The notes: generated by a model from the sequence alone, not told the origin. A stretch of 64,000 nucleotides of DNA from Riptortus pedestris (GCA_019009955.1 CM032230.1:13470501-13534500), one strand, 5' to 3'. Counted from the first letter of the stretch, positions 22,451-33,989 are shown. Program-made: numbers and translations.

Positions 22451-22899
22451 GATGGTACCCGAATGGACTAGTTGATGTTTAAAATAATTTACTAACTTAT
22501 ATTCTAGTAACTGGATATCTTTCTTTATTGCTTGGTTAGTGTCAATGTTTATTTTCTTTGATAATAGTAGTCATTATCATTTTCATGTCATGAACATTCG
22601 TCTTATTATACTAAAGTTTTTCTTTGTATTGTTTTAATTACTTAGAAAAACTTTATGACTTTAAATGTTAACAAACATATCTCAACTTTAAGGAACTATT
22701 ATGTACTTATTTTTAATGGAATCTAATTTGTACATGGTTTATTTTAAGTAAAATATATTCATCTAAAGTAATTAGTATCATTTACAGGCATATACCATTT
22801 TAATACATTTTTATCCACCTAATTTATCAGAAAACGGCTTATATTGATCGCATTTCAGCTGGTCCGTGCCGAGTCATGGTCCCGAGTGAAGTAGCAGGC

Positions 22900-23270
22900 C
22901 TATGTGGTTTGTTACCTTTACACGCATAAATACCGAATTTTATGAAACTTAGTATGTATATTACTACTAACCCTACTTAAACTTTAGAATACATTAATAT
23001 TTTCTGAGACGAACAGGAGTGGGGGTTATAAGGGAAGCCTGAAATTAAAAATAACGATATTTCGTTTCGTATTGCATTTTCGGTCAATATGCACATAATA
23101 AAAGTTTTTTATTTTGTTATTTAGAGTAACTTTTGGTATATGCACTTGTGTCTTATACCGAAGTAAAAATGAGTTATACGCTAAAAACTATAGCGGGAGT
23201 CAACAATTTTATTTGGCACAAAAGACTAAACCGAATTAAACAAAGTTCAGCGTGTGAATTAGCTTTTACT
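22900..23270 (+). repeat. Repeat family B, plus orientation
   Basis: AATACCGAATTTTATGAAAC, GTATGTATATTACTACTAA, CAGGAGTGGGGGTTATAAGG, CCTGAAATTAAAAATAACG and CAACAATTTTATTTGGCAC. The last part is shared with 38378-38620. It runs directly into a TA-core copy at 23277. Confidence 0.5.
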
Positions 23271-23276
23271 CCTCCA

Positions 23277-23709
23277 TGATCCTCCAAACCAAGCAGATTT
23301 CCCACGTAAAGTTTTACAATTGAGAAGTTTGCCTACTAATAACAGTAGTAGTAACGAATCTCTAAAGCAATTCGACGAATTGTGACGAACAGTTAAGGAA
23401 ACAGGCGAACCAGCTTTCGGCGCAAAGTACCGAATATAGCCTACTTCTGCCGACCACATACACAACGCAAATGCAAATACCTCGGCATATATTCAATATT
23501 CAAGATAAAGAATAAATAAAAGAGAACAATATTTATAGTAAATGTAATTTGCAATAAGATTGATTCTATACAATATTTCAATCCGACGCATAATAACCCC
23601 CCCCCCTCCCACTGGTCCGATTTCAGCCATTAACAAACTTGATCTTTCTTTTTACATAAAACGATTAAATATGAAGTTTGGTAACGATCGAGCAAAAAAT
23701 TGCGACCGC

Positions 23710-23768
<59 letters not shown>
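23277..23768 (+). mobile_element. TA-core element lacking its right half
   Basis: Begins at AAGCAGATTTCCCACG (the outer hairpin is missing), has a C8-tract, AACAAACTTGATCTTTC and GCGACCGCC, then stops at the (TA)n core. No 3' palindrome follows. Confidence 0.75.
23714..23768. repeat. (TA)n core
   Basis: Pure TA run ending the truncated copy. Confidence 0.95.
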
Positions 23769-23771
<3 letters not shown>

Positions 23772-24539
23772 GTAAACTATAAGAGCATTTCCATTATTTA
23801 ATTTATATAATTTATTATTTAAACAGTCATGCTGAATTTGCACAAGGAGTGATAGAGGAAGTAGGGAATCAAACTCTTTGGTTCTGCTAATATATTATCT
23901 TATTTCCCATATCTTGAAGTTATTGAAACAAATATGTACTATCATAACAATTAAACGTCAATGGAAATGTTATTATGACAAAAGACAATATGCGTTTAAA
24001 TCGATATGATTGTTTAAACTATTACTTAGGCTGCAGGGAGGGCTACGATCTCTTCCCCTTACCTAGCTTTTTGAACATAAATGAAATTATTTTTAGGGTA
24101 CCACTATTATTTAATTTCATCAGGTAGATAAATCATTAAAATAATATTCTGAATCAATAATTTAAGGGAAACATTGTTGATAACTCTCATGCGGGATCGA
24201 ACGTTGGCGGGAGGCTAAAACAGTTAAGTTTACTTATTTCCTGCGAAATGCTAGAATTAATGGTAGTGATTTCCACTGAGATTTACTATTACGGATTTAT
24301 ATTCGTAAGATAAGATTATTCTTATGTACAAAAGTATGCTTAAACTATATGTGCACGGATTGGTTTTTGAAGGAAATATGTTCATTATAGATGATATTTA
24401 GTTGTAATAAATGCTATCCATGATTATGGAAAATTATTCAAAAACGGTGAGCCAAAAAGAGGAGAGTGATAGATTATTTCATCTAAACCATACTCGATAT
24501 CTAGCAGTTTCAGTCAACACTAAAGATCATATTTGTTAT
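23769..24539. other. Unassigned stretch
   Basis: No gene, repeat end or structured motif recognised. Confidence 0.35.
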
Positions 24540-24775
24540 TGGCTGAAATTGGACCTGGAATAGTGGTGGCTTAGAGAGGAGGGAATTAGAAAATTCAAAA
24601 TGTCTGCGTTATTACGAGTCGGATCACCAAATGCTATAGAACAAATCTTGTTAAACTATCGATTTTTCTACGATTGTTGCTCTACGCATTTTTTGCTAAC
24701 TCAAGTATTAAGCGAGTTACTCGTACTTTCTTCTTTTCTGTCTTCAGTAAACCCACTCCCCCCTCTCCTACTTTT

Positions 24776-24894
24776 TTAGCAGATTTCTCTTAAGGGAAAT
24801 CAGCTATTGAGGTCGTAATCATCGATTTTCGTAGAATTTCTTCAAATGTCCGTCAATCCTACTTAGGAGATGACGAAAATGAGGTCCGTTCAAA

Positions 24895-24952
<58 letters not shown>

Positions 24953-25732
24953 CACCTGTTACCGCTCTAGTGGTCGCTATTATTGTTTAATCGTTACGAA
25001 ACTTGATAATTAGTCGTTTTATGTAAAAATAATGATCAAGTTCGTTAACGGCTGAAATTGGACATGGGGAGGGGGGTTTAGGGGAAGGAAAAATCGAAAT
25101 ATCTCCGTTACTATACGTCGAATCGAAATATTGTATAGAGGCAATCTAATTGCAAATAAAATTTACTGTAATTATTGTTATATACATTTATTCTCTATCT
25201 TGAATATTAACCGAGATATTTGCATTTTTCAGTTTTCAGCCTTCAGCAAACCCCCATTTCTACACATGTTACATAAACACTACTCTATTATATAATAAAC
25301 CACATTATTCGAAGCTTAAATACCGAATATTGTATTCAAGAGACCTTTATTATACGAAATACATGCAATATGTCCTGGTGCTCCCCGGTGTTAAGGTCTT
25401 GGATTACTAAAATATGATTGATTGAGGTAACAATTATTCTGACTCATTATTAATTACAGTACTAAATATAGTAAATAGTTCTCAATGAAATTAATATCTT
25501 ATATTTTGATATATTTAAGTAATTGTTTTTCTTTCCGGTGTGAGGCTGGCAGATCTGTTTGTTTACTTTTCAAACGCTTCCTGTAGGCAGGTTATTGGAA
25601 CTGACTGAAACATTTCTTATTTCCGTTTGTATTTATTCACGGTGATGTTGTATTAGCAGTATGTTAATTTATCTATTACTAAATTTCACGTGGGAAATCT
25701 GCTTAATTTACGCAGTCCCTGCTTGACTGACT
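24776..25732 (-). mobile_element. Inner TA-core copy, long variant
   Basis: TTAGCAGATTTCTCTTAAGG at the left, (TA)n core, GTTACCGCTCTAGTGG, GGGGAGGGGGG, the long arm (GAGACCTTTATTATACGAAA ... TGAGGTAACAATTATTC) and CACGTGGGAAATCTGC at the right end. Confidence 0.8.
24899..24947. repeat. (TA)n core
   Basis: Pure TA run. Confidence 0.95.
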
Positions 25733-25829
25733 AATTTAACATATAAATAAAGAGTACTTGGTGAGATGAGATCACAAGTATGTTATACCAGGACGTGGGA
25801 AATCTGCGTGACGGACTTTTCGGACTTGC

Positions 25830-26378
25830 AGCAGTTTCATTTCATTCCAAGTTGAGACTTGAAAGCAAAGTACATCTGGATTACTTTGAGTCCCACAGAG
25901 TCCTGGCTTTCCCAGCCGAGAACACGTTCCTTGTTGATCCTCCTGCCCGATTCATATGTTAAGCAGTAGTGACTGATGTCCACGTCCTTGGAATTAAGCC
26001 AGTCTCATCTCCTGTCCGAAGGTAATGACTGTACAGACCGCCTCGGGGTTGTCCCATGAAGGCCACGTGGCCCAACATACACGCGTCTGTCCAAACCATA
26101 ATCCTTTCATCCTATTATACTTAGCTACTATTCAACAGTATGCGTTCAATCGATCCTTGTTAGCCTTCCTCCCGCCCTCTTATTAGCCATATTTCTTTCT
26201 CTCTCATCAACCCTTCTTTCTTTTGAGAAAGTTATTTCAGTCCATTTTCCTTTCCCAGTAACCTAAAATTAGTCTAATATGCTTTAATAATAGTCATTTG
26301 CAATGTATGAATAACTTCCTGATCAAAACAAGTTTTCGTTTCCATCGACATTTAGAAATGTATTCAGTTTATTTTATT
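25830..26378. other. Single-copy-looking, mixed-composition stretch
   Basis: GC content is higher than the surroundings around 25880-26120. No coding frame with recognisable motif and no repeat end seen. Confidence 0.3.
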
Positions 26379-26700
26379 TTAGCATATTTCCCTGAAGGGC
26401 AATCAGCGATTAAGATGGTACCCATGACGCGATTTTCGAAAAATTTCTTCAAAAGATAGATTACATTATAGATTATATATATATTAGTATGTTAACGCTC
26501 TAGCGGTCGCAATTTTTGCTTGATCGTTACCAAACACGGTATTTAATCGTTTTATGTAAAAAAAAGTTCAAAGTCGTAAATGGCTCAAATCGGACTAGTG
26601 GGATGGGGGGGGGGGGGGTTAGAGAAGGGATTCTTCAAAATTCGAAATATCTCCGTTATTATACGTCGTATCAAAAAATTGTATAAAACCAATCTTATTT

Positions 26701-27347
26701 AAAAAAGTCCGTCACGCTGGGTAAACTAAGCAGATTTCCCCTGTGAAGTTTTACAATAGAGAAATCTGCATACTGGTAACACAATACCACCGTGATTAGA
26801 TAATGAGAAATCTTTCAGTTAATTAAAATAAATTCCCAACTGAAACGGCTTCTGAATTGTAAGAATAATTTATATTTTAATAACTCAAATTTTAGTAGTC
26901 CAAGAACTAAAGAAGGGGGGGACGGATGAACAGAACGTATTTGCATAAATCTCACAAAGTAAAGAAGGTAAGGTAAGGTTAGAAACGACAGGTTAGAAGA
27001 AACTTCCACCTGAGCTGAGAAATGACGAAGATGGCCGACGTAATCCGAACTATACCCGACCACAGACTTCATAAAAATGCAAATATCTCGGTTAATATTC
27101 AAGATAGAGAATAAATGTATATAACAATATGTCTAGTAAATTTAATTTGCAATAAGTTTGGTTCTATACAATTTTTGATCCGACGTATGGTAACGGAGAT
27201 ATTTCGAATTTTCGAAAATCCCCCCTCTAAAAGGTTGTCCGATTTCAGCCATTAACAAACTTGATCTGTCGTTTGCAAAAAACATTTAAATATCGAGTTT
27301 CGTAACGATCAAACAAAAATTGCAACCGCTAGAGCGTTAACAGACAA

Positions 27348-27399
<52 letters not shown>

Positions 27400-27521
27400 T
27401 TGAACGGACCTCATTTTCGTCATCTCCTGGGTAGGATCGATGGACATTTGAAGAAATTTTTCGAAACTCGCGTCATGAGTACGACCTCAATAGCTGATTT
27501 CCCTAAAGGGAAATCTGCTAA
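26701..27521 (+). mobile_element. Inner TA-core copy
   Basis: AAAAAAGTCCGTCACGCTGG at the start, (TA)n core, GCTGATTTCCCTAAAGGGAA at the 3' palindrome and CTGCTAA at 27515-27521. Confidence 0.85.
27354..27393. repeat. (TA)n core
   Basis: Pure TA run preceded by TGTGTG. Confidence 0.95.
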
Positions 27522-28178
27522 TTGAATATACTATAAATATTGTTATATACATTCATTCCCTATCTTGAATATTAACCGAGATATATGCATTTTTCGGTTT
27601 TCTACATTGGGTAAACCCCCATTCCTACTCATGTCATATCAATAGTAAGCTGTTATATGAAAAACTTCATTTCAACGTTAAATACCAAACATTGTTTTCA
27701 TTGAACTTCTACATTGTGAGATATATGCAAATTCGTTCTATTGATCCTCCCCCCCCCCTTTCTTTTGTTCTTAGACTACTAAAATTTGAGTGATTGAGAT
27801 AAAAATTATTCTGATTCATTATAAATTACAGTACTAGATATAGTAAATAGTTTTTAATAAAATTAATATGTTATATCCAGATGTATTACAGTAATTGTTT
27901 TTCTCTCCGGTGAAGAATATTTCTATCTATCTGTTCAGCTTTAAATGGTTGACGGACCTGTTTGTTTCAGACGCTTTTCGTTGGAAGGTTATTAAAATTG
28001 ACTGAAAGATTTCTCATTACCGTTAGTATTTATTCACTTAATATTCACGGTGGTGTTAAGTGTATGTAGATACCAGTATGTTGATTTATCTATTGTAAAA
28101 CTTCACGTGGGAAATCTGCTTATTTAGGACTTCAATCTTATTATGAATTTAATTTTCTATACATGTTGTTATGTACGT

Positions 28179-28272
28179 TTTTAGCAGATTTCCCCTAAGA
28201 GAAACCGGCTATTGAGATCGTGATCCTACTTAGGAGATGACGAAAATGAGTTCCGTTCAAATTATATATATA
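28179..28272 (-). mobile_element. TA-core fragment hosting a Tc1-like insertion
   Basis: TTAGCAGATTTCCCCTAAG, ATCCTACTTAGGAGATGACG and GTTCCGTTCAAATTATATAT: the minus-strand 3' third up to the TA core. The Tc1-like element starts inside this TA core. A little TA sequence follows the insert at 28887, but the left half of the copy is missing. Confidence 0.7.
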
Positions 28273-28886
28273 CACTCAACCGCAAAAAAAAACCGGACAC
28301 TTCATATTTGTCGTATTAAAAGCTAATTTTCAGCAATGTGTTTCTTTATGTGGGTATTCTAGTTATTACAGAGAATGTAGAGTCTAAGTCCATTGAACTA
28401 ATCCCTTCAGGATTAGTAAACAATTAGATAAAACTCAGATTAGATTTATTTGTCGTGAAGTTGATCTATTCTAAACTGTAAGTAGTTTTTCGCACATTTA
28501 AACATCTTTAATTATTAACCAAGCATTTTCTTTAATTAATGTTTTATTTTTATTTCGGTCCAGAATAATGGGTCTTTCAAACTTAGATGGAAGGCCGGAG
28601 CTTACGTTACATTGCCGAAACGCTTGGGGTAGCGAAGTCTACCATTCACTGTAATAAAAATGAAGAATAATTTTTTTTTAAATGTGTTAATTTATCTTTT
28701 TTTTTTATTTTGTATTTTTTTGTAAATAATCAATAAAAATTATTCACTTTTGGCAGATTTTGTTTAAATAACCTATAGATTAACCAATTATTTTAATTAA
28801 AAAGATTAATATACATATATATTAAGTATTTAACAAAATTATAAGATAATAAATCTAAGTGTCCGGTTTTTTTTTTCGGTTGAGTT
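28273..28886. mobile_element. Deleted Tc1-like element with TIRs and TA duplication
   Basis: Left TIR CACTCAACCGC(A)nCCGGACACTT (28273-28301) pairs with right TIR AAGTGTCCGG(T)nCGGTTGAGT (about 28857-28886). TA lies on both sides (28271-28272 and 28887-28888). Inside, about 28588-28650, the plus frame reads GRPELTLHCRNAWG and, shifted, MEGRSLRYIAETLGVAKSTI, which is the helix-turn-helix of a Tc1-type transposase. The catalytic domain is gone, so it is non-autonomous. Confidence 0.8.
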
Positions 28887-28974
28887 TATATAAGAACGGA
28901 AATTCTTAATTTATGGCGTCATTAAAAGACGTATTTGCATGTGTCTCACAAAGTACCTAAATTTTTAAATTATT

Positions 28975-29190
28975 TATTAACGTCCACTTTTTGTAACTAA
29001 GGCCAATTGGGATGGGCTCTCTACAGGTTACCACCATTTTCTAGCACGAGTGAGACTAAGGATTTATTTAATGAATTCCGTTACTAAATAAATTTCCTTT
29101 CTCAGGCGGGAATCGAACTCGCCTCTCCAGGTTTACTGTGGGAGATCAACGGCAACGCTTTAACTCACATGGTTAACCTGAGCCCCTAAG
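28975..29190 (-). mobile_element. tRNA-derived SINE, best-preserved copy
   Basis: On the minus strand a tRNA-like head spans plus 29102-29190: box A region (minus AACCATGTGAGTTAAAGCG), box B GAGTTCGATTCCC and a pairing CTCAGG...CCTGAG that mimics an acceptor stem. The body (minus GGTAACCTGTAGAGAGCCC) and tail (minus GTTAATAAATAATTT) follow. RNA polymerase III transcription is implied by the boxes, from general knowledge of tRNA-derived SINEs. Confidence 0.8.
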
Positions 29191-29721
29191 TAATAGTTCA
29201 ATGAGAATGAAGTGGTGGCTGGATCCCGGTCAAAAGGAAACCTTAGTTGATGTTGTCAGTGACAACCCAGGGACTCCACACATCTCTCCATATCACAGGA
29301 TGGATGGTTGCACGTTAAGTGGGATCTAGTATTCCAGGGATAGAAAATCATTGGGCAAGTGTAGCAACAAATCTTCTAAAGAGATATCCAAATTTAACTT
29401 TTGATTTGCTGTTTTACGGAAATTAATTGATATAATAATGGTTTTCAAAAATCCAAATTAAATGATTATACCATCTTAGCACATGGAGAAAAAGTATGAT
29501 AATATTTTGTAGTCAATCTGATGTAATGTATGAGGTGTTGCACGAAGTCGGATGTAATTACAAACATTGTTATGTCGTTTGTCGATTGAAATAAAAATGG
29601 TTAATAATCCAACCACATGTAACAGTTCTCCCATGACCTTGGGTAAAATGTCGTAGGAGGTTGTTAGTAAGATATTGACAGAGCATGAATCTGTACCACA
29701 GGTGCTGTGAGGGAGTATGAC

Positions 29722-29725
<4 letters not shown>
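29191..29725. other. Unassigned stretch
   Basis: No supported feature. Confidence 0.3.

Positions 29726-29778
<53 letters not shown>
29724..29778. repeat. (GA)n microsatellite
   Basis: About 26 GA repeats. Confidence 0.95.
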
Positions 29779-29782
<4 letters not shown>

Positions 29783-29832
29783 CACGTGACCTAGTGAATA
29801 GGTAAGAGGAGGCGTCGGGACGAGGGGCGACA

Positions 29833-29853
29833 CACACGTGTCCGGCACGTGTG
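29833..29853. promoter_or_regulatory. Paired E-box inverted repeat
   Basis: CACACGTG, spacer TCCGG, CACGTGTG: two CACGTG E-boxes in an 8-bp inverted repeat inside a locally GC-rich block (29810-29900). A bHLH binding role is only inferred. Confidence 0.35.
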
Positions 29854-30119
29854 GACTATTCACTCCAGCGCCGTGGGCCGATTATCTCCAGAGATCGATA
29901 TCCACAGCCTCCAGCCATTCCAGCACATCAACATCAAAAGCCCTTAACCGACATCCCACTAACCCACTTCACTCTTTGTACACTAATTCACAGCTCAAAT
30001 CAAACATAAAGAAGAAGAAGAATGAAAAAGTTGCAACTTTTCATCAAACCCCAACCCCTCCCACAGCCTCTTATTTGGAGGGGTACGGAGAGAAAGTAGA
30101 ATGAAAGAAGGAACCAAAG

Positions 30120-31240
30120 GAATACAGACCAACTGTAAATCTATTCATTGCAGCAGATTTGCATATTACATAGCTCTGATGGCAAAGTCACAAGTTAAAT
30201 TGAATAGATTCATGAAAGTCCTAAAGGACTCCCTAGATCATTTTGAAGATACTCTAAACCCAACATAAACGTGGAAAATGAAGTTTTGGTAGTGGAGAAG
30301 AAATCACACAGATTAATGGAAAACCAATTCATTACGTCAGTGGTCAGACGACATTGCACTGGTTTTAAGTGTCCATATATATATTCAACTGATGTTTGAC
30401 TACTTAAGTATAATAGGAATATATTGAAAAAGAAGAAGGTTAATTAGGAACATTTTCTAGAACCAGAATACAAAAATCGATATTAATGAGTGTGAAAGGG
30501 GACTTAAGAAGAAATTAAGAAAGGTGTAAGGCAAGGATGCCCTCTGTCACCTTATCTGTTCACAATATGCCCACGATGAGATAAAAATGACAGAAAGAAC
30601 CTGTAAGGTATACAGATTAACGGTAATCCATTCCATGAGTCCAATTTGAAGATGACATTGCACTGGTGGCAAAGTCCTAAATAGATTGCTTCAAGTCCTA
30701 AAAGACGCCCTAGATCAGTTTAAACTCAAGATAAATGCACATACAACTAAAATTTTGCCAGTAGAGAAAACACGAAGCCCAAGAAAAAAATAAATATTAG
30801 ATTTGGTAACATTATAGTTAAAACAGTGAAGAGTTTTGTTACCTTGGAAGCACCATCATTGAAGGCAATGACAGTAGAAGTAAAGTCGATAGAACAAGAG
30901 TACTGACTATGCCTTCACAAGCAAATGGATTATTTAACTAATAAGCATATAATCATGGATACGAAAAAAAAGATTGTTGTCTTTCGTCACGGGAGTGGAA
31001 GTTGATTGATTGGTAGCATTGGAAACGTGGATTAAGAATTACCATAACAAAAAAAATCCAACGTGGAAGTTCTGCATGTCGTGAAAGTAAAAGTCTTATC
31101 AAGGTCATGGAAAGTAGTGTGAAACTTCCAGTGTATATAAGGCACAAAGATTTCATCACAAAAGTATTTCAAGAAGTGGTCATTGGACATAGGGGAAGAG
31201 GGAGGCGCAGGACATCCTTTTGAACCATCTTATGATGGAT
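30120..31240 (+). pseudogene. Decayed RTE-like LINE reverse transcriptase
   Basis: Reverse-transcriptase landmarks appear in order: GVRQGCPLSPYLFT (about 30518-30560), FEDDIALVAK (about 30645-30675, a variant of the FADD box), LKDALDQFKLKINA and VKSFVTLGSTIIEGNDSRSK (about 30820-30885), then RHKDFITKVFQ and VIGHRGRGRRRTSF (about 31140-31222). An earlier partial duplicate of the FxDxIALxAKS/VLKDSLDxF segment lies at 30155-30260. Many stops and frameshifts. The GHRGRGxPR tail also occurs at 43760 and 53830. Confidence 0.65.
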
Positions 31241-31550
31241 GACTATCTTCAGAATCGGATATTTCGTATTTAGTTCTTAAAATAGTTATCAAATTGACTT
31301 TCAGGGCTTACATTAGTACATACATATTTACAAATGTTTTGTGAGAAAGTATTCGTTCTGTTTGAATGCCAATTGGATCTCATTTGCTGTCTTCAAGAAA
31401 CAAATTAAATGCCTCACACATCAAGAGGGTGGTTCTTAGAGTAACAAAGACAGACAAAATGACGAATATGAATACAGGTTCATTTAATAACAATAAAATC
31501 TGACTGATAGAGATTATATAGTGGAATACTGGTTCTACTTGAAGCCTTGA
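31240..31550. other. Unassigned stretch
   Basis: Nothing recognised. Confidence 0.3.
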
Positions 31551-31697
31551 GGCTCAGGATAGCCATGTGAGTTAAAGCGTTGATGTTAATCCCATGTGGT
31601 AAACCTAGAAAAGGGTAGTAACCTCTCGTTAAGCCGTTCCAAATAGCCTCAGTAACAAAAGGTGGGCGTTAATAAATAATAACAATAATAATTGTAA
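31551..31697 (+). mobile_element. tRNA-derived SINE with deleted box B region
   Basis: GGCTCAGGATAGCCATGTGA-GTTAAAGCGTTG (head), then directly CTAGAAAAGGGTAGTAACC, TAGCCTCAGTAACAAAAGGT and the tail GGGCGTTAATAAATAATAAC. Confidence 0.65.
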
Positions 31698-32270
31698 AAT
31701 ATTTTAGAATCATACCAAATCCGTTAGACTTCACATTTGACGATATCTTCAATAACATTCGAACCATAACTTCAGTATAGCTCCAGTCTTCAGCCATTCG
31801 CATGATTATGGGACCTGGAGTGAGGTAATAGCGCGCATTAATATCATAAATAATTTATTGACTAACTTCCAAATCACTAGATAGGTTTGCCGGAAATCTT
31901 ATAATGGCAGTTTGGCTGCAAGAAATAAAAAAAATGATTCTTGGTTTGATGTGCTTTACTGTTGTGCAGAAGTGATGCCCGAGGGCAGAATATAACTAAG
32001 CTCTCTGCCTTTGCCCCAGCTAGGGTTTGCCTACTCCTCTTTATAGCCAATTTATATTGACTGATTTCTATTAAATGAAGGCAATAACTATCGTAGGACT
32101 GTGGGTGTTGGTGCTTTATGGCCTCTGCTTGGTAGCAGATCTCAGTTTTTTCACAAAGGGAGATGCCTCGGAATAAATTATATTCTGAATGGTGCATATT
32201 AGTGTTAATGGGAGGATAATAGGTCCTCCACAATATTTATTTAGGTCCTAATATAAAGTCATAGCCATTA
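31698..32270. other. Unassigned stretch
   Basis: A 118-codon minus frame (31877-32233) crosses it without any recognisable motif; it is not called as a gene. Confidence 0.3.
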
Positions 32271-33190
32271 ATCTATATATATAAAAAGTCAATCACGCAG
32301 GGGCTGCGTAAACTAAGCAGATTTCCCACGTGATGGTATAACACTCCTGTGATCTCATCTCACCACAAGGCTTAGCCTTTAGATGTTGCTTCTATTTGGA
32401 CATTTATCACCCCAAAAGGTAAGCATAGCCACGATTCGCAATCATAGGCTTACAGAAGGAGTCGTTGTCAGGAGAGTCAAGGTGAAACTCCTGTCCATTG
32501 CAACAATGGTTATATAAAATTTTCTGATCCGCTCATAGCAATCGAGATATTTCAAATTTTCAATTATTCCTCTCTCTAAACTCCCCCCCCCCCTCGTTGC
32601 CGATTTTAGACATTGCCTAATATAATTTTTAGCTTTCCATGAAACGGTTAAATTTCGAATGTGCTGTTGATCAAATAAAAATTATTGGCTTTGATCATAA
32701 AATCGTACATATTTTTTTTTTTTTTTTTTTTTTTTTATTTTTTTTTTTTTTTTTTTTTTTTTTTTCCCTACACCTGACTAAAAGAAGAAAGACCAAAAGA
32801 AAAATCATGCGTAGAAGAAGGGCATGCGAAGAAAACTAAGCGAAAGAAAAACGTGCAAGCATGCAAAATAAAAATAAGTACCTCAAATATAAAATCGTAT
32901 ATGATGACGTAACCCCGTAAATATGCTTACCTACCTCACACAGTGGAAGTTCGACGAAAACATAATTTCGTATTTAAGCTTCGAATAAAGTGATTCATGA
33001 TGTTACAGCTTATTGTTATTATGAGTTAAGTAGTGGAAGGGGTGGTTTACTGAAGGCTGTAAATGACAAAAAAAATACTAACATCTCATTTAATATTCAA
33101 GATAAAGAGAATTTGTATGGAACAACATTTATTCAAAATTAAATTAATTTAGAAGTAACTTTGTCATTTACAACTTTTCAATCCGACTTT
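32271..33190 (+). mobile_element. Diverged TA-core copies, core replaced by poly(T)
   Basis: TCTATATATATAAAAAGTC leads into GCAGGGGCTGCGTAAACTAA and GCAGATTTCCCACGTG, then the variant arm ATCTCATCTCACC, CTGATCCGCTCATAGCAATC and CCCCCTCGTTGCCGATTTT. At 32710-32765, where the TA core is expected, is a T tract. A second diverged arm with TTAATATTCAAGATAAAGAG lies at 32930-33190. This is the only copy whose left flank starts TCTATATATATAAAA, a typical Helitron 5' terminus. Confidence 0.6.
32710..32765. repeat. Poly(T) tract
   Basis: T tract with one A. Confidence 0.9.
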
Positions 33191-33235
33191 CAGACGATTT
33201 TCTCTTTCCCTTATGAAAAAATTACAAAACGGCAC

Positions 33236-33325
33236 ACGCACGCGCGCGAGCGGACATACACACGCACGCACGCACACACACACACACACACACACACCCC
33301 CACACACACACACACACACACAAAT
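33236..33325. repeat. (AC)n microsatellite with CG variants
   Basis: ACGCACGCGCGCGAGCG then (CA)n with CCCC interruption. Confidence 0.9.
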
Positions 33326-33445
33326 ACACAGATATCGACACTAATCATCAAACATTTTTGAAACAAATACAATATAATTAATTAATATAATTTTCCCAGT
33401 TACATTTCACATATTTTTAACCAAAATAAATATTTTTATTTATAT

Positions 33446-33596
33446 TGTTACGTTTTTTTACAAAAACAATAAACGTTGTTTATAAGAGTTCTTTTGAATT
33501 GCACAATTAAATACACAAGCTTTAGAGTTTTTATCACTGCACAAGAGAACTGAAAACAAACTAAACTAACGGGTGAGTTGGGCTGCTTTTATAAAC
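33446..33596 (-). mobile_element. LTR-like repeat, copy 1
   Basis: Shares with 60281-60560 the minus-strand blocks TATAAAAGCAGCCCAACTC, TTTTCAGTT, GTGCAGTGATAA-(A)AACTCTAA and ACGTTTATTGTTTTTGTAAA-AAA ending in TAACA. A TATA box followed by about 140 bp and a terminal ...TAACA fits the R-U5 side of an LTR, but no primer-binding site or paired LTR is seen. Confidence 0.4.
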
Positions 33597-33989
33597 AAAA
33601 TGTCAAAATAGAAAACAAGGAATATACTTTAAAAAAATAACAACTAAATAAAATATAAAAAAAAGTAAAACGAAACACCAATATATAAAAACTATTTACA
33701 AATAAGAATTATGTATAATAGGTTAAAATAAATGAAAAATATTCCCAATTAAATGAATTAGAGAACTAATTAAAAATAAGTAAAAGAGTAGATGTACAAC
33801 TATATAATAAAAATGTGATAACAAATAATCAATACAAATTCTAAATATTTTTAAGGGTAACCTAAAAAAAATACTTACACCCAAGAATTCTGCAAAAATA
33901 AAAATGTAAAACTTAAGTTGAAAATATATCACTATAATGTTTTATTCAATATTTATATTATTTCATATCCACTCATCTCTCTTGATATT

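Larger units (their letters stand above)
24540..25820 (-). mobile_element. Outer TA-core copy interrupted by a younger copy
   Basis: Left part 24540-24775 reads GGCTGAAATTGGACC through TCGGATCACCAAATG and CAGTAAACCCACTCC. After the insert, 25741-25820 resumes with GGTGAGATGAGATCAC, GTTATACCAGGACGTGGGAA and CTGCGTGACGGACTTTT, the 5' end of a variant. Both halves are in minus orientation. Confidence 0.65.
26380..28130 (-). mobile_element. Outer TA-core copy, long variant, split by an opposite copy
   Basis: 26380-26700 runs from TTAGCATATTTCCCTGAAGG (minus 3' end) to CCAATCTTATTT. 27522-28130 resumes with TTGAATATACTATAAATATT and ends CACGTGGGAAATCTGCTTA. In intact copies these sequences are adjacent, so the element at 26701-27521 is a clean insertion. 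The TA core of the outer copy is reduced (about 26475-26490). A G-run lies at 26604-26619. Confidence 0.75.

Noticed and set aside
28975..29190. A functional tRNA gene in the SINE head
   Set aside because: The tRNA-like head is fused to a repeated SINE body and has mismatches in the T stem; it is a SINE promoter.
31877..32233. 118-codon minus-strand open frame
   Set aside because: No recognisable domain; composition like surrounding non-coding DNA.
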